Shown one piece after another: positions 44,999-57,437 of a DNA stretch of 64,000 nt. The notes below the pieces were generated by a model. The model did not search any database. It worked only from the letters and a program-made list of their open reading frames with translations, and was not told where the DNA came from. Made by a program: the position numbers and the translations under genes. Location: the NCBI GenBank assembly GCA_009760855.2, contig WPIO01000138.1, forward strand, positions 186,001 through 250,000, given 5' to 3'. Numbering within the stretch: position 1 is the stretch's first letter; every line of letters starts with the position of its first letter. This DNA comes from Cristatella mucedo (Eukaryota; Bryozoa; Phylactolaemata; Cristatellidae).

Positions 44999-45313
44999 TT
45001 GCCGTGCGCGACTCTCGTCATCGGCGACAAAACTGTATTAGCATTGATCGACAGAGGCTCACGTGTGTCTCTAATTAAGGATGAGGCTGCCAGCCACAGT
45101 ACACGGTCACCACACCGTCCAACCTGCACGACCTTAAGGACGGCAGCCCATCAGCCTTTTCGGGCCCTCGGACAGTGCGACATACGGTTTGCTATAGAGG
45201 TCACATCTGTGCGCCATACCGTCCTCGTTACGAAGGACCTCGTCGTTGACATGATCCTAGGCAACGATTATTTAACCTCACTGAGGGCTCAAATAAAATT
45301 CCAGGAGCCCTAA
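44999..45313 (+). pseudogene. Second gypsy element, protease with altered active site
   Basis: The block ALIDRGSRVSLI carries D-R-G where retropepsins have DTG or DSG, and VVDMILGNDYL matches the second conserved segment. Loss of the Thr/Ser suggests an inactive enzyme. Confidence 0.75.
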
Positions 45314-45625
45314 AGGGAAGGTTGCCCTCATTTTAAATTGAAATGGCAGCATTGTAATACGGTAGCAGTGGCTAGCATCTCGGAGCAGGACCCAGCATTC
45401 GAGCTCAAGACGCGATGTTTGGTTCCAAATTTCGACATGGATGACAAAACTATAAATATGCCTGTCTGCCCTCAGCCCTACAGATGACTGGTCGACAGGT
45501 TTCGAGCCCTCTTCCGACGCCAACCAGGTTCAAAAGATCTTATCTATCACCATGTGCCAACAGGTAACAGTGTGCCAGTACGCTTCCCTGCTCGACGAAT
45601 TCCGCTGCATTTTTGAGACAAGATC

Positions 45626-45905
45626 ATGGCACAGCTTAATGTCACGCTGGAGCAGGGTATCATTAGGCAGTACTCAAGCCCGTGGCAGGTACCAGCGGTT
45701 TACACGCACAAGAAAAATGGCAACTTGCGTATAGCAGTAGACTCTAGAGAGCTCAATAAACGTACTCCAAAGGACGCTTATCTCATGCCACTACCGGACG
45801 AAATTCAGGGCAAACTCCATGGCTCCAGCGTCTTCAGCACCCTGGAAATGAATTCGGGATTTACGTTAATTCCGACAAATGTGGGGCCAGCGAAAATTTA
45901 TCGAC
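45626..45905 (+). pseudogene. Second gypsy element, truncated reverse transcriptase
   Basis: QYSSPWQVPAVYTHKKNGNLR and VDSRELNKRTPKDAYLMPLPDE are RT fingers, and FSTLEMNSGFTLI is the motif A region. The sequence then jumps directly to a pre-integrase stretch (DGVLYRYFPHRPGAE in another frame). The rest of RT, including the YxDD box, and all of RNase H are deleted. Confidence 0.82.
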
Positions 45906-46741
45906 GGCGTCCTCTACCGCTACTTCCCCCACCGACCAGGAGCCGAACATAGATAATGCTTGGGTCGCGCCGCCAGCCCGCCAAGAAGAACTGCTCAGAC
46001 GACATCACGACGACAACGGTCACCAAGGCGTAGAACAGACGTACGACCGACTAAGAGACCAAGCTTATTGGGTCAATATGAGCCGAGACGTCGTGCGATA
46101 TTGTCTGTCATGTCAGGTATGCCAATCGGTTGACGGGACACAGCTCGCTGATGCTCAGCTGGTACCGATACCTGTTGGACGACTGTGGGACATGGTAGCT
46201 GTAGATATCTTGAAGATTGCCATGTCAGCGAACGGCCGCGAATACCTACAGGTATTATAGGACAGCTTTTACGAAATGGCTCAAGGCCGTGCTTTTGCGA
46301 GACACATCGGCGGAGACAGTTCGGACAGCCCTGCTAAACATTATCGTTCGTTTTGGTATGCAGCGCTTTCTGCACTCGGACCAGGGCAGCAATTTTGAGG
46401 CGAAGTTAATTACCACGTTTTGCAAGGCTTTCGGCATACGCAAGACGCGAACGACGCCTTACTATTCACAGAGCAACGGCATGGTGGAAAGAGCCAACCG
46501 AACACTACTTACCGTGCTGCGAATCTCATGCCTACACTCAGTCGGGCAGTGGGAGAGTAATCTTCCACTGCTTTTTTTCTCATATCGTACGGCTCGGCAT
46601 CAAGCTACGGGCTATAGCCCCTTTGAGCTGATGTTTGGCCGCGAGCCGCAGTGCCTCGATAAAATGGTGGAGAGCGCACAATGCCCATGCACAACACCTG
46701 CAGCGTATTGCTACTCGCTGAAAGAAAGTTGGACCCGTTAG
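45906..46741 (+). pseudogene. Second gypsy element, integrase, frameshifted
   Basis: Zinc finger with HHDDNGHQGVEQTYDRL and YCLSCQVCQ, then first catalytic Asp in MVAVDIL, second in FLHSDQGSNFEAK and Glu in SQSNGMVERANRTLL; PFELMFGREP is the usual C-terminal landmark. The frame breaks near 46258. The element stops at about 46741 with no 3' LTR. Confidence 0.85.
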
Positions 46742-48079
46742 GCCGCATACATAGTTGGATTCAAACAAACCGCTGAAATTTGAGTCTCCTTAGTTCCACA
46801 AAATGAGTTCTTGATACGGTGCGTAACTACGAAAGTTTTAATTAGTAAGCTGACTGTCATAGCGTAAGAAAATATCTGCCCTATTTTTCACATTGTTTGT
46901 CCAATAGTATTACTGCGACAACACGCACTATATGGCTTCACAATCTTTCGAAAATATACCCAAACTGTTCTGCAAAAGCACGTGCCATGAAGTATTAATC
47001 GTGTCACAAATAGAAAATGAAATGCTGAGAATGCACGGACATGCATCTACAATTTTTTCTGAGGTCTTACAACGCTTCACTTTAAAGAGTAGAGAAGCAC
47101 CAGTGATGTGATAAGGATGCATACATTCGCTGGTCGAACGCACCGTAGAAGGTCACACGGCTTTGGGATTTTTATTTTTCGCCTTTCGTAAACTGTCGCT
47201 GCATTTCATCATTCACGTAAGAAAAAGTTTACTGTCTGTTAAAAAGCTAGAATTTAATCTTTAGAGATATTTTTTTTAGTGTTCCATGCGTTTAGCAAAG
47301 TTGACTCAATGCCGGTCGAAGTGCTGCAATAGCTCCTCTAATGAAGCCACATATTTTACCTGCGTTCATACCGACGATCATTGTCGATATTTAGGTCGAT
47401 AGATAGGAACGTTGCCTGCGCGGAATACTGATTATTTTTTCCCGTTGTAATCACTCCAAAAAAGACTTTGTTTTGCATTACCCAATCCCAGGTAAAGTAA
47501 TAGTTTTCAAAGCTATGCCACTTGAGTTACCCTGTTGGATATTTACTATGAAACACAAACTGTAAAGATAAGCATAAGTACCATTTGTGTGCATTCGGAC
47601 TGCCTTAACTTTCAAAATATCTTCTAGCCTGAAACCAGTGACCAACGTCTAATGTCGAATGAATTTTAGCAACACAAACTTTTAGCTTTTAATTGGTTAT
47701 ATTTAAGATCTTACCCATAATCTGAAGCTTTCAATAGAATCGCTGAGAATATGAATCGGCCTTTTCACTAGATCCGCTACCGTTTTTACCTAAGCCGTGG
47801 ACTTCAGCAACTTTCAGCGATCAGTTAAAAGCTCATCAAGTTAGCCGCATGAAGAGCATGCAACTACCAGCACTAGCAGTATGAAACGAGACAGCAGCTG
47901 GGTTGATTGGGTGTTTGATTTCTGTCTAACTGACATAATCTTTAGTTTCCCGAAGCTCTAAATAAATATAGCATTCTCGTTTATGCGCCATATCCTCTAA
48001 AAAGGCAAAGACACTCACGGCGGCGATTCTTGCAAGCTCAAAAAAACTTTTTTGACTCTCGCTACTTACCGTTTGCTAG
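46742..48079. other. No gene seen
   Basis: No exon or repeat supported on either strand. Confidence 0.4.
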
Positions 48080-48221
48080 GATTAGGTTGGTCTAGCGGTT
48101 AAGGTGCTCGCCCCGACCAAGGTCTGACTGAGGTCGTGGGCCCGAGCCCAGAGGCATATGTGAAGCGCCTGAATAGAGATTAGGTTCTCTTGGGGTGCTA
48201 TATAAATGAATTATATATATA

Positions 48222-48292
<71 letters not shown>
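48080..48292 (+). mobile_element. tRNA-derived SINE, family 1, copy d, with (TA)n(GA)n tail
   Basis: Head GGTTGGTCTAGCGGTTAAGG (box A) and GAGGTCGTGGGCCCGAGCCC (box B); 3' end AATAGAGATTAGGTTCTCTTGG and GGTGCTATATAAATGAATTA. The tail is expanded to (TA)n at 48208-48251 and (GA)n at 48252-48292. Confidence 0.87.
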
Positions 48293-48297
<5 letters not shown>

Positions 48298-48514
48298 AGG
48301 CACACAGACCACAGTTTTTTATAAAGCTTAAGAAATGCTGGCAGTAGCTGCGAACGAGCTACCGCACTAGATGACTGGCTAGCTAGACGCATTCTAGGAA
48401 TGCTCTTCTTCTGCTAGTATTGTAGGACATGTGATGACAAAGTCTATTCCACTTATATACTTTCATCGATGTGATTTAGCATCTGCTTGATTCCGGTACA
48501 TTACGGTGGCTGGG

Positions 48515-48610
48515 GAGTTTTTGCCTTGCCGACATTTGATTCTGGATGTCGGAAAATATATTGAAAGTAAATGACGATACAACCAAACTTCAGCTCGTGC
48601 AAGCTCGCGC
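48515..48610 (+). mobile_element. LINE-B RT fragment, inverted relative to copy 4
   Basis: TTGCCTTGCCGACATTTGATTC ... TTGAAAGTAAATGACGATACAACC is the reverse complement of about 49670-49760 in LINE-B copy 4, making a spaced inverted repeat about 1.1 kb apart. Confidence 0.7.
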
Positions 48611-48784
48611 TCGCACAAGTGCATTCTCAAATGCCGTGATAGCCTAGAAGGAAATTTCTAGCAGCTAAAAATGCACATATAGGTAGCAGTTAAAGTAAGA
48701 CAACTCGACAACAAGAAAGTTATGGATAGCAAGATGAAATAATTTAATTATATCGGCATTTAGCATTTGCATATATGTAATTTA

Positions 48785-49870
48785 ATGCAATATATCTCCC
48801 TCTGTAACTCCAAAAAGTCATATAGACTAAATCAGTGTTAGGCAGGAGAGTTTTATATAGCTCACTTCAAGCCTAAGCGGCTTTCAGTAGGCATTCGTTA
48901 GCTAAAAAAAACTATATCTCACTCAGCAAGGAGAAAGTGGGAAGCATTGCGGAGTCAGGAGAACAGTTGAGGTAGTGTGTAGCATGGAAGTAGCAGCTCA
49001 GGACCTCTGAAAAGGATGGGCCATAGTAGGCCACAGGAAATAGGTTGCTGTTGAGTAAGAGTTTCGGAAGTGAATTCCACAGACTAGGATCAGCAGAGCT
49101 CAAGCTTTGGTCGCCAACGGTGTTTAAGTGAAAGAATGAAACAGCTTAATTTACTTTCAATACTGGACCTGAGGGCACAAGGAGGCTGAGACTGGTGCAG
49201 TAGGCTAGCTAAGTATGGAGGAGTCAAGCCGTGGCGGGCCTTGTGGGAAAGCTTATGACGTTTCCTCTCTATCCGATATTCAATTGACAGTCATCTTAGC
49301 TCTTTTAGCAAAGGAGAAACGTAGTCAAACCTCTGAGACTTGAACACTAGTCTTGAAGCCGTATTAATAGTCAGCTGCAGTAGCCTAGTTGCTTTCTTTG
49401 GTATCCAAGCTAGAAGATAATTACAATAATCAAGCCTAGAAAGAACTGGGGATCTAGTTAATTTTTGTAAGCCACTGTGGAAGACAGCTCCTAGCCATAG
49501 ACAGACATCGAATGTGATGGGAAGCTCTAGAAGCAGTCTTCTGAATAAAAAACCTTTTGAAATTTAGGCAGCTGTCGAAACCGACACATGAATGTTTAGC
49601 ACGAGCTTGCGGTCCCACGAAAGTATCACACATTAGAAGAGAATATCCTTTCAATCCAGCCATATGCTTAGGGTGTCCTGCGAGCTGAAGTTCGGTTGTA
49701 TCGTCATTTACTTTCAATATGTTTTCCGAAATCCAGAATCAAATATCGGCAAGGCAAGAATTCAATTTTTCAGTTGCTGCAGCAGATTCAGACAGTTTGA
49801 ATGACAAATACTGCTGAGTATCGTCAACATAAAAGTTATATCCTCTTACGTAGGCCTTAGGCACTTTCGC
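48785..49870 (-). mobile_element. LINE-B copy 4, longest copy, with RT catalytic motif
   Basis: 3' end at left (TGCAATATATCTCCCTCTGTAACTCC). Minus-strand coding runs from NFYVDDTQQYLSF (RT motif C, YVDD) through KVNDDTTELQL, SRLDYCNYLLAWIP, LLQLTINTASRLVFKS, KARHGLTPPYLA to the C-terminus. The motifs place LINE-B near L2/CR1, distinct from the YADD-bearing L2 here. Frames are broken. Confidence 0.85.
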
Positions 49871-50002
49871 CTAAGATATGGGTAGATATAACATTATTCT
49901 GCATTGCCTATCTATCTACAACCTTCGAGCTGCTTGTTAAGGCTAGTCGGGACTTCAAGCAACTTTTTTATCCAGGAAGACCAACATTTGAATCTCTATA
50001 AA

Positions 50003-50597
50003 AGTCTGTCGTGAGCGTCGCAGTTTCTACATCACACAACTTCTTGCCAACTTGCAGTGGCTACCAATCAAGTGACGGATCGACTTCAAGGTTTTAATAC
50101 TTACTTTTAGGTCATTGCATTCTTCGGCTTCAGCCTATCTCTCAGATCTACTACCCCACCAGGCCAAGCACCATATCACTCGCTTTTCGTAATCCAACAG
50201 TTTACAATACCTCGAAGAAACCTCATTTTCTTTGGAGACCAAGCATTGAGCTCGTATGCTCCTAAAGCCTGGAATTCACTTCCGACTTGCGTAAGAACAT
50301 CCCCTGACTTAACCACATTTAAAAAGAGCTTAAAATTACCTTTTTGGGACACCATTTGGTGGGTCCCTGTGATTCTTCCTTCATGTGCTTATGGATGATT
50401 ACAGTGTCCATGCTTCCACCTACCACATTTGCATGCTGACCCTGTCCATGTCCCCCTAACCATTTCATTCAGGTTGTTTATTAAGCGTGATATTACTCAC
50501 CATTCAATTGCATTTCCCTTTGCAGCAAATGTGAAGCGCCTAGAAATAGATTGAGTTCTTCTCTGAGGGCGTTTTATTGTGTGCATTAGTGCTATCA
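50003..50597 (+). mobile_element. L2-type LINE copy N, 5'-truncated
   Basis: Starts AAAGTCTGTCGTGAGCGTCGC within the ORF C-terminus, then 3' untranslated region and GAAATAGATTGAGTTC ... GCATTA end. Old relative to D and E. Confidence 0.8.
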
Positions 50598-51357
50598 TTA
50601 AGTTAGGCAGCCATAAATTCTCGAAGATTCTCCTCGGCCAGCACGCTCCCAAATTTCTCTTTAGAGAAGTGTGTTATGGTGATTCATATGAATTTCACCA
50701 AGTAGAGAATAAGATACCATGTATGATAAGATAATATGCCGGAAAATTTGACGAATATTTCTAAAAATGCGTAACTTTCCTAACAATAGCTTTAAACTAA
50801 TTTCTCTGAATGTGGGTCCGCCTGCATGCAATACACTAACGCTCAGATGATTAGGAATAGGTTAAAGTTCAAATGACCTATTTTCGGACGAATGCTATGT
50901 GTTTCTTTGAATAAGATTACTTAATTGGTGCACCCATTGATCTCTGAGAGCTCGGAATGATGAATTGGAATAAATTCATTTTGAAATAATGACCTTTGAA
51001 GAAGTAAACATGTGGTCAAAGAACATCTTAAGTTTATAGGATACATCGAAAAAGAGGGTCAAACGATATATTTTTCGAAATTAAGGCAACTCCAGAATCA
51101 AAACGGAAGAACATGTTTTATGTATTACAGAGGTATTAGTCTGCATAGCATTAGACGCGTGTAATCACTCTATAAACAAAGATACCGTGTGATAAAGGTT
51201 TGAGGTTTGCGAGGATTCACGATTTTCATTTCGAAGCTGTATAATGTATAGTGTATATGTTTTCCATATTAATCTGGTTACCCTGCAACGCGTAGCGGAT
51301 ATATCTGAATTTTTAGACGTTTCTGGCTTCATTACTTTTTCGGAAATAGCATTAATA

Positions 51358-51862
51358 TGTTATGTAATGTAATGTATTTCCGTCTGTAACGCCACAAAGT
51401 CATAAAGACCATGTGGGTGTTACGCAGGAGAGTTTGGTATGGCCCACTCACAGCCTAAGCGGCTTCTGTTCGCATTCGGTAGCCAAAGAACTTCGTCTCA
51501 CGCAACAAAGAAAAAGTGCTAAGCATAGCAGAGTCAGGAGAGCAGTTGAGGTAGTGAGTAGCACAGAAGTAGCAGCTCAGGGCCGCTGAAAAGAATGAGC
51601 CATAGTTAGCATTAGGAGAGTAGTCGTCGTTCCATAAGGATTGTGGAAGCGAGTTCCGCAGTCTAGGACCTGCACAGCTAAAGCTTCTGTCGCCAACTGT
51701 CTTTAAGCGGAGGAATGGGACAGCTAATTTTATGTCCACTCCGGACCTGAGGGCGCGAACAGGCTGAAACCGATGCAGCAATTCTGCTAGATACAAAGGA
51801 GCCAAGCCGTGGCGCGCCTTGTGGGTCAGCGTGAGAACTTTGCTCTGCATGTGCACCATTCC
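51358..51862 (-). mobile_element. LINE-B copy 5, 5'-truncated, inside unit R copy a
   Basis: The 144-codon minus-strand frame 51455-51889 spans SKVLTLTHKARHGLAPLYLAE to LNCSPDSAML, then the 3' end with TAATGTAATGTATTTCCGTC at left. Comparison with unit R copy b shows the empty site between GAAATAGC and CACC..CCAAAAT. Confidence 0.87.
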
Positions 51863-52384
51863 AAAATGCATTACAAATCTATTATTCAATCTTTATCTGA
51901 GGTTGGACAAGGAGTTTACAGAACAAAGTGCTAATTTAAGTAACCTCCGATTATTTCATTTTTTTCTTGTACGTTGAATAAAGCTCGAAACGTTTCAACT
52001 CAACTCAAATCCTAAAATTACAACAAAGCTGACCTACGTTTGATTAGATTTGCAAGCATGCGGCTAGACCGACTAGTAGGTCTACCATCATGGAAATACT
52101 TAAGATAGGAAAAGGGGCTAACCTGCAACGGTTTAGTTTAACGTTGGATATTTCGTTCTTACTAATATGTTAAGACATGAGACCAAATTGCCTTCGAGGC
52201 AGCAAGTAGAATTCATAATAGGGAACTTTTTTATTAGTCACAACTCACTTGCCTAGATTTCTTTTTATTGACCAGCACGATGATAAATGAGACTGTAGGT
52301 TAAATTGTTTCATCTGAATATGATGTTTTTTCTTGTAAGGAATATATTATGATTGTTGTTATGCGATTCAATTGTTATGTTATA

Positions 52385-52455
52385 ACACCATATAAGCACC
52401 TAGAAAGAGATTAAGTTTTCTGTGGGCGCTTTATCAAGTGCATTATTATTATATT
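52385..52455 (+). mobile_element. L2 3'-tail insertion in unit R copy a
   Basis: AAGCACCTAGAAAGAG to CAAGTGCATTATTATTATA; unit R copy b lacks it (TTATAACATAATGCTAGATCG). Confidence 0.75.
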
Positions 52456-52984
52456 AGACCGAATATTCCCTTGAAAGTTTTTCGTGAATTTATGATCGTT
52501 TAAATTATCTGAGAATGCTGCAATGCTCACTATGGTTAATACTGAATCAATCACTGGAGGAATCGCAACCAGAAGAATCGCTAGTATTTGCATGTAATAT
52601 TTGCTAGATTTTTATAGTTGAGTAAAATATGCTTGAAGCAAATGGTGAAGAGTGATTTGGGAAATCATTCATGCATCTAGCGACGTCATTTCTAGCGATT
52701 GGCTTTTTAAAAATAAATAAATAAAATATAAAAAAATTACGAAATCCAGCTTTAGATGCTTGGCACATTTTAAGCAAGATGTTACTATATAAGTTACAAA
52801 GTGCAACTGTGTGATGACACAAACAAGGATTTGCCTAAACAACCAAAGACGAGCCATCCAGGAATTTTGAGCTTTGGTGTTTTCATTGTTAGCCTTCGAA
52901 CCACTACACCACAAGGGATAAGAAAGATAAATCTATTTGATGTTCATTATTATGAAACTGTCCATTCATTCTGCTTTGCATTAC

Positions 52985-55030
52985 TTATTTAGTGATGCAT
53001 CAATAAATTCTTGAACATTCTTCTTTGCGATTATGCTTCCAATTTTTGTTTAAGAGACGTGAGTTATGGTGATTCGTAGGACCTTCAGCAGGTGGCCAAT
53101 AAGATATCTAGTCTGCTAAGATAATGTGTCTGAACACTCGGGAAGTATTCCCAGTAAGGTTTAACCTTCTTAAGAATAGCTTCAAACTAATTTCTGTGAA
53201 AGTGGATCTGCATGCATGCAATACATTAACTCTTATATTTTCAGGAAAAAACAAAAATGTACAGGACTTATGTTTGGACGTATGCTATATGTTTCACCAA
53301 ATTAAGCTATATAACGTTTGCACCCTTTCATGTTTGAGAGCTTAAAATTCTGAACAGAAATAAAATCATTTTTAAATGAAGACCAGTTAAAAAGTAGACA
53401 TGCGCTCAAAGGATGTGCTAAGTGTATAGGATACATCAAAAAAAATATAAAACGCCACGATTACCTAAACTAAGGCGACTTCGGAAGTAAACCAAAAAGT
53501 AATTTTATAAATTACTTACTTAATAGTCTGGATTGCATTTTATGTGTGTCATAACTCTCTAAACAAAGGTACAGTGAGGTAAGGGTTTTATTGTGGCTCT
53601 GATTTCCAATTTCGTTTTCGAAGCTGTATAATCTACAGCCAATCTTTTACAGTGTGAATTTGATTACCCAGCAATACTTGACGCATCTATCTGAATTTGT
53701 GACAGTTTCTGGCTCCATTTCCTTTTCGGAAATAGCCTACAAAGGCACCACTCCAAAATACATTAGCAATCATTATATTCACATTTTATCTGAAGTTGTA
53801 CAAGAAATTTACAGAACGAAGCACTTTTTTACATAACCTCCGATCATTTCAGTTCGGTGCTTCTACATGGAGTAAATTGCGAAACACTTCAACTGAACTC
53901 GTTTTTTCTAGGCCTTTTGTCGTTACCAACACTTTGGTTGAGCTTGGTTAACCCTTGCTTTTGAAAAATTGTCGGCACTCATATATAGACTGTAAGCTTG
54001 GTACTATCTGCCGCTCGTTGAGTTGGTACTAAAATGTTGCTACCAAGCTCTTCCTCGGCTGTGGCTTCGAGTATATGTTTGGCGTTAGGTTGACTTATAG
54101 TAAAACTTATTCACCTAATATAATGCTGGTTTACTGACTATTGCAAACTATATTTTAATTATATTATTCTAATTTTATTCTGATAATAGATTATTCTGAT
54201 ATTCTAATATTAGAAGCTTATTCTAATTTCATTTACATGCATGTGGGAAGATCGACTCGTAGGTCTACCGTGATTGAATTGTATTACATAGGAAAAGGGG
54301 CAAACCTGTAACGATTTAGTTTAACGATGGATATTGTATTCTTACTAAAATATAAAGATATGAGGCCAAAAGCCTTAGAGGTAGCAAGCAAAATTCATAA
54401 TAGGAACAGTTTTTTACTACTTGCAACTCACTTGCCTCGATTTCTACAAATTAACCAGCATGACGATAAAAGAGACTTTATGTTGAATTATTTCATTGTA
54501 ATATGATCGGTATTATTATGGACATAATAGTATTGTTATTATATCATTATAATATTATGTTATAACATAATGCTAGATCGAACTGTCCCTTAAAGTTTAC
54601 GATGAATTTATGAGCGTTTTAATCATCTGAGAATGCTGCATTGATCTCTGTGGTGACCATATAGAATAAATCACTAGAGGAATCGCAAGCAGTGCAATTG
54701 CTAGTTTCTGCATCAAATAATTGCTAGAAATTTAAAAGTTCATAGAATATGCTCGATGCACATGGTTAATAGTGATTTGGGAAACCGTATATGCATCTAG
54801 CCACTGTGTCCTTTCTAGTGAATGGATTTTTTGAAAACAAATGAATAAAATACAAAAAGTCACCAAGTCAACCTTTGGATGCTTGGCACTTTTCAAGTGA
54901 GACGTAAATGTATATATTAACAACTGCAATTGTGTGATGACAAAATCTTAGATTCGCTTTAACATGGAATAACGAGCCATCCACTAACAATGAGCATTTA
55001 GTTTATATCATCACCCATGCGAACAAGTAG
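52985..55030 (+). repeat. 2.3-kb duplicated unit R, copy b (no insertions)
   Basis: Directly follows copy a, head to tail, and gives the uninterrupted form (about 2.0 kb). It contains the 60-codon frame at 53654 that is partly shared with copies a and c, and AT-rich low-complexity DNA at 54140-54240 and 54500-54560. No terminal inverted repeats noticed. Confidence 0.65.
53654..53836 (+). CDS. Unknown 60-codon frame, partly conserved in three unit R copies
   Basis: The frame is preceded by TCTTTTACAG, a good acceptor, and reads VNLITQQYLTHLSEF, then VSGSISFSEIAYK and TPKYISN, ending in TAA. Copy c (57824 on) keeps VNLVTPQYLKDL, VSGSISFPEIAYK and TPKYISN before a frameshift; copy a (51268 on) keeps SEF and VSGFITFSEIA up to the LINE insertion. 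It may be a terminal exon of an unknown gene or transposon, or chance conservation from shared descent. No family recognised. Confidence 0.3.
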   Translation: MNLITQQYLTHLSEFVTVSGSISFSEIAYKGTTPKYISNHYIHILSEVVQEIYRTKHFFT

Positions 55031-55126
55031 ACTACATGGTATAATAATACTAAATTATTACGATTTTCATAAATATTAAACGGTCCCCTAATTGTACTTT
55101 AATTTCTTCTTACTATATCTACTATA

Positions 55127-56280
55127 TCCTGGCACAGAGCGCTCAAAAGTGTGTTCGTGTTGGTTGCATAATATTTCCAAAAACCGAAGTTCTTGCCTAC
55201 AGCATATACGGAAACGATACAGCTATGACCTGTTTAAAGTTATGCCGATTTTTAGTTGACCATAGCTCTTAAGAAATTACGTGCCTATGGATATCTAAAC
55301 GCTTATCGCTTTGGGCAGCTGGGTCTCCTGCACCTGCTGCTGCCTTAGCTACACCGGCTGCTTGTAACCTGCATGCTAGTGATGCCAGTCAGCAGCTGCT
55401 ATTGCTTCGTCATCGTAGACCACATGCATTCCTCGATAACAATTTTGCAGCTGAGATTCGTGAAATATGCATTAACCAAAGAAAAAACCTTGGAGCAGCC
55501 ATAATGGCCGGAAACGCCAGCTCATCAGACCTAGCTTCTTCGGTGGAAACTGAGAGCTGAGTACATGCTCGCTTTGTATTCCTAGCATCGTCTCGAACTG
55601 CTCAGCACGTTCCCCCACTTGTCTCCCTGTCAATCTCTTTAACTTAGTTGTAATCAAGCCTATTCTAACTCCACAGGCCACAATTGAAGCTAGCCTTTGG
55701 AGTTCTGGCTCAGTGTGCCATAAACCCCTGGTAATAAGCGACCTTATTTCTGAAAATGGTTTATACCTCCTCGCCCAAACTGAAACTTAGCTAGAATCGG
55801 TAAACTGCCCGGCACCTAAAGACGCTGCCCCGTGAGGTTTCTCATTCTTTCACACCCCTAGATCAATCAAAACTGTAAATGGAGTCGCTATTTTCGTGCA
55901 CTTCTAGTTCGACTGCAAGCCATTTGCAGTACCCTCGAAGCAGTCTATTGAATAAATTGTCTTCGTCTCATCCGAAAACGAGCCACAGTGGAGGTAGTCT
56001 ATCGCCCACCATGCATCAAATCCTCCTTTATCTCAGATTTCTCCTATTTCATTTTGATTATGTGTGCAATAAATCAATCCTTCTTCGCTATTGTTGTATT
56101 CAACGTTCACTTTGATAACCGATCTGACGATTTCAGCACCGAATTTCATGCATTGACTGACTCATCGTCTCTTGTTGCTCATGTGAATAGCCCTACTCAC
56201 ATCAAAGGTCACACACTCGACCGGATTTTCTCATGCAACTGCACTTTGTAATTACCAATTATCACCAGTTGTAATGTTTA
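55127..56280 (+). mobile_element. L2-type LINE copy Q, 5' half
   Basis: 5' leader from CACAGAGCGCTCAAAAGTG, AAGAAATTACGTGCCTATGG at 55272, ORF1-like region, endonuclease (frames 55879-56115 and 55988-56251, with GHTLDRIFSCN at the end). Truncated at about 56280 by copy P or earlier damage. It may belong with the linker piece at 58725. Confidence 0.75.
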
Positions 56281-56289
56281 AGGACTTAT

Positions 56290-57437
56290 ATTAATATTCT
56301 TAATAATAATGATGCACTTGATATAGCGACCTCAGAAAACTTAATCTCTTTCAAGGCGGTTTACAGTGGCTGCAAAGGGGAATGAAAATAATGGTGAGTA
56401 ATATCATGCTTGATAAACATAAAACGTGAATAACATGGTTAGGGTTGACATATACAGGGTCAGCATGCCAATGTACTTAGTGGCAGCATGCACGATATCT
56501 GCACTCATAAGCACATCGAGGACGAATCATACGGAACCCACTAAGTGGTGTCCTAAATAGGTGCGTTTTAAGTTATTTTTAATGTGGTCAAGTCAGGTGA
56601 TGTTGTGACGCAGATCGGGTGGGAGTTCCAGGCTTTGGAAGCATACGAACTAAATGCACAGTCTCCCAAGGATTTGAGGTTTGTACGAGGTATTTGTAGA
56701 CTGTTGGATTCCGAAAAGCGGGTGGTACGATGCCTGGCCTGGTGGGGGAGTAGGTCCGAGAGATAGGCTGGAGCTAAAGAATGAAGTGATCGAAAAGTGA
56801 GCGAGAAAACCTTGAAGTCAATCCGTTGCTGGATGGGTTGCCAGTGCTGGTCGGCGAGAAGAAGTGTGCTTGGGCAACTGCAAGGCTAATGCCAGACACG
56901 CCTAGCTGCTGTGTTTTCCACCAGTTGCAATCGTCTGATCGCACATCCTGGTGGGCCAGTAAGCAGTGAGTTGCAGAAGTCAAAACGGGATGACACGAAT
57001 GCATGGACAAACTTGGACGTGGTATCCTTATCTAAACAAGCCCGAATTTTAGCAACTTTATGCAGCTGAAAGTAGGCAGATTTGACTGTGGAGCTGATGT
57101 GGTCGTCTGACGAGAGGTCGCTTCAGAATATGACCCTAGATTTCGAGCTGATTCAACCGGAGATGTGCTGGCAGAGCTAGTTTTGAGGGTAAGCCTTACC
57201 CATTTCTGATCACACTGGGTTCGCCAATAACTAGTAAGTTAGTGTTCTCATTATCTACTTTGGAAAATTAGCTGCCATCCATGTGCGGATGTCATCAATA
57301 CATGCAGCAAGTGAGTTGAGAGAATTTGAGGTGCTCGAAAGCTGGGAGGGATGAAAGCAAAGGTACCACTGAGTATCATCCCCATAGAAGTGAAGCCTAG
57401 ATTTCGCTTGGCAATCACATCAGCAAGAGGGAGACTT
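56290..57437 (-). mobile_element. L2-type LINE copy P, 5'-truncated
   Basis: The tail (AATAATAATG) is at the left, then 3' untranslated region, RT C-terminus in broken frames and the YADD region at the right end (CATAGAAGTGAAGCC reversed). Breaks at GGGAGAC 57437. The same segment as copy E but clearly older. Confidence 0.82.

Larger units (their letters stand above)
50598..52984 (+). repeat. 2.3-kb duplicated unit R, copy a
   Basis: Colinear with copy b over nearly its whole length (for example AATAGCTTTAAACTAATTTCT, CTGCATGCAATACA, TCGAAGCTGTATAAT, AGGAAAAGGGGC, GAATCGCAACCAGAAGAAT against their counterparts). Interrupted by LINE-B copy 5 at 51358-51862 and an L2 tail at 52385-52455, both missing from copy b. 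Class of the unit unknown. Confidence 0.65.
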
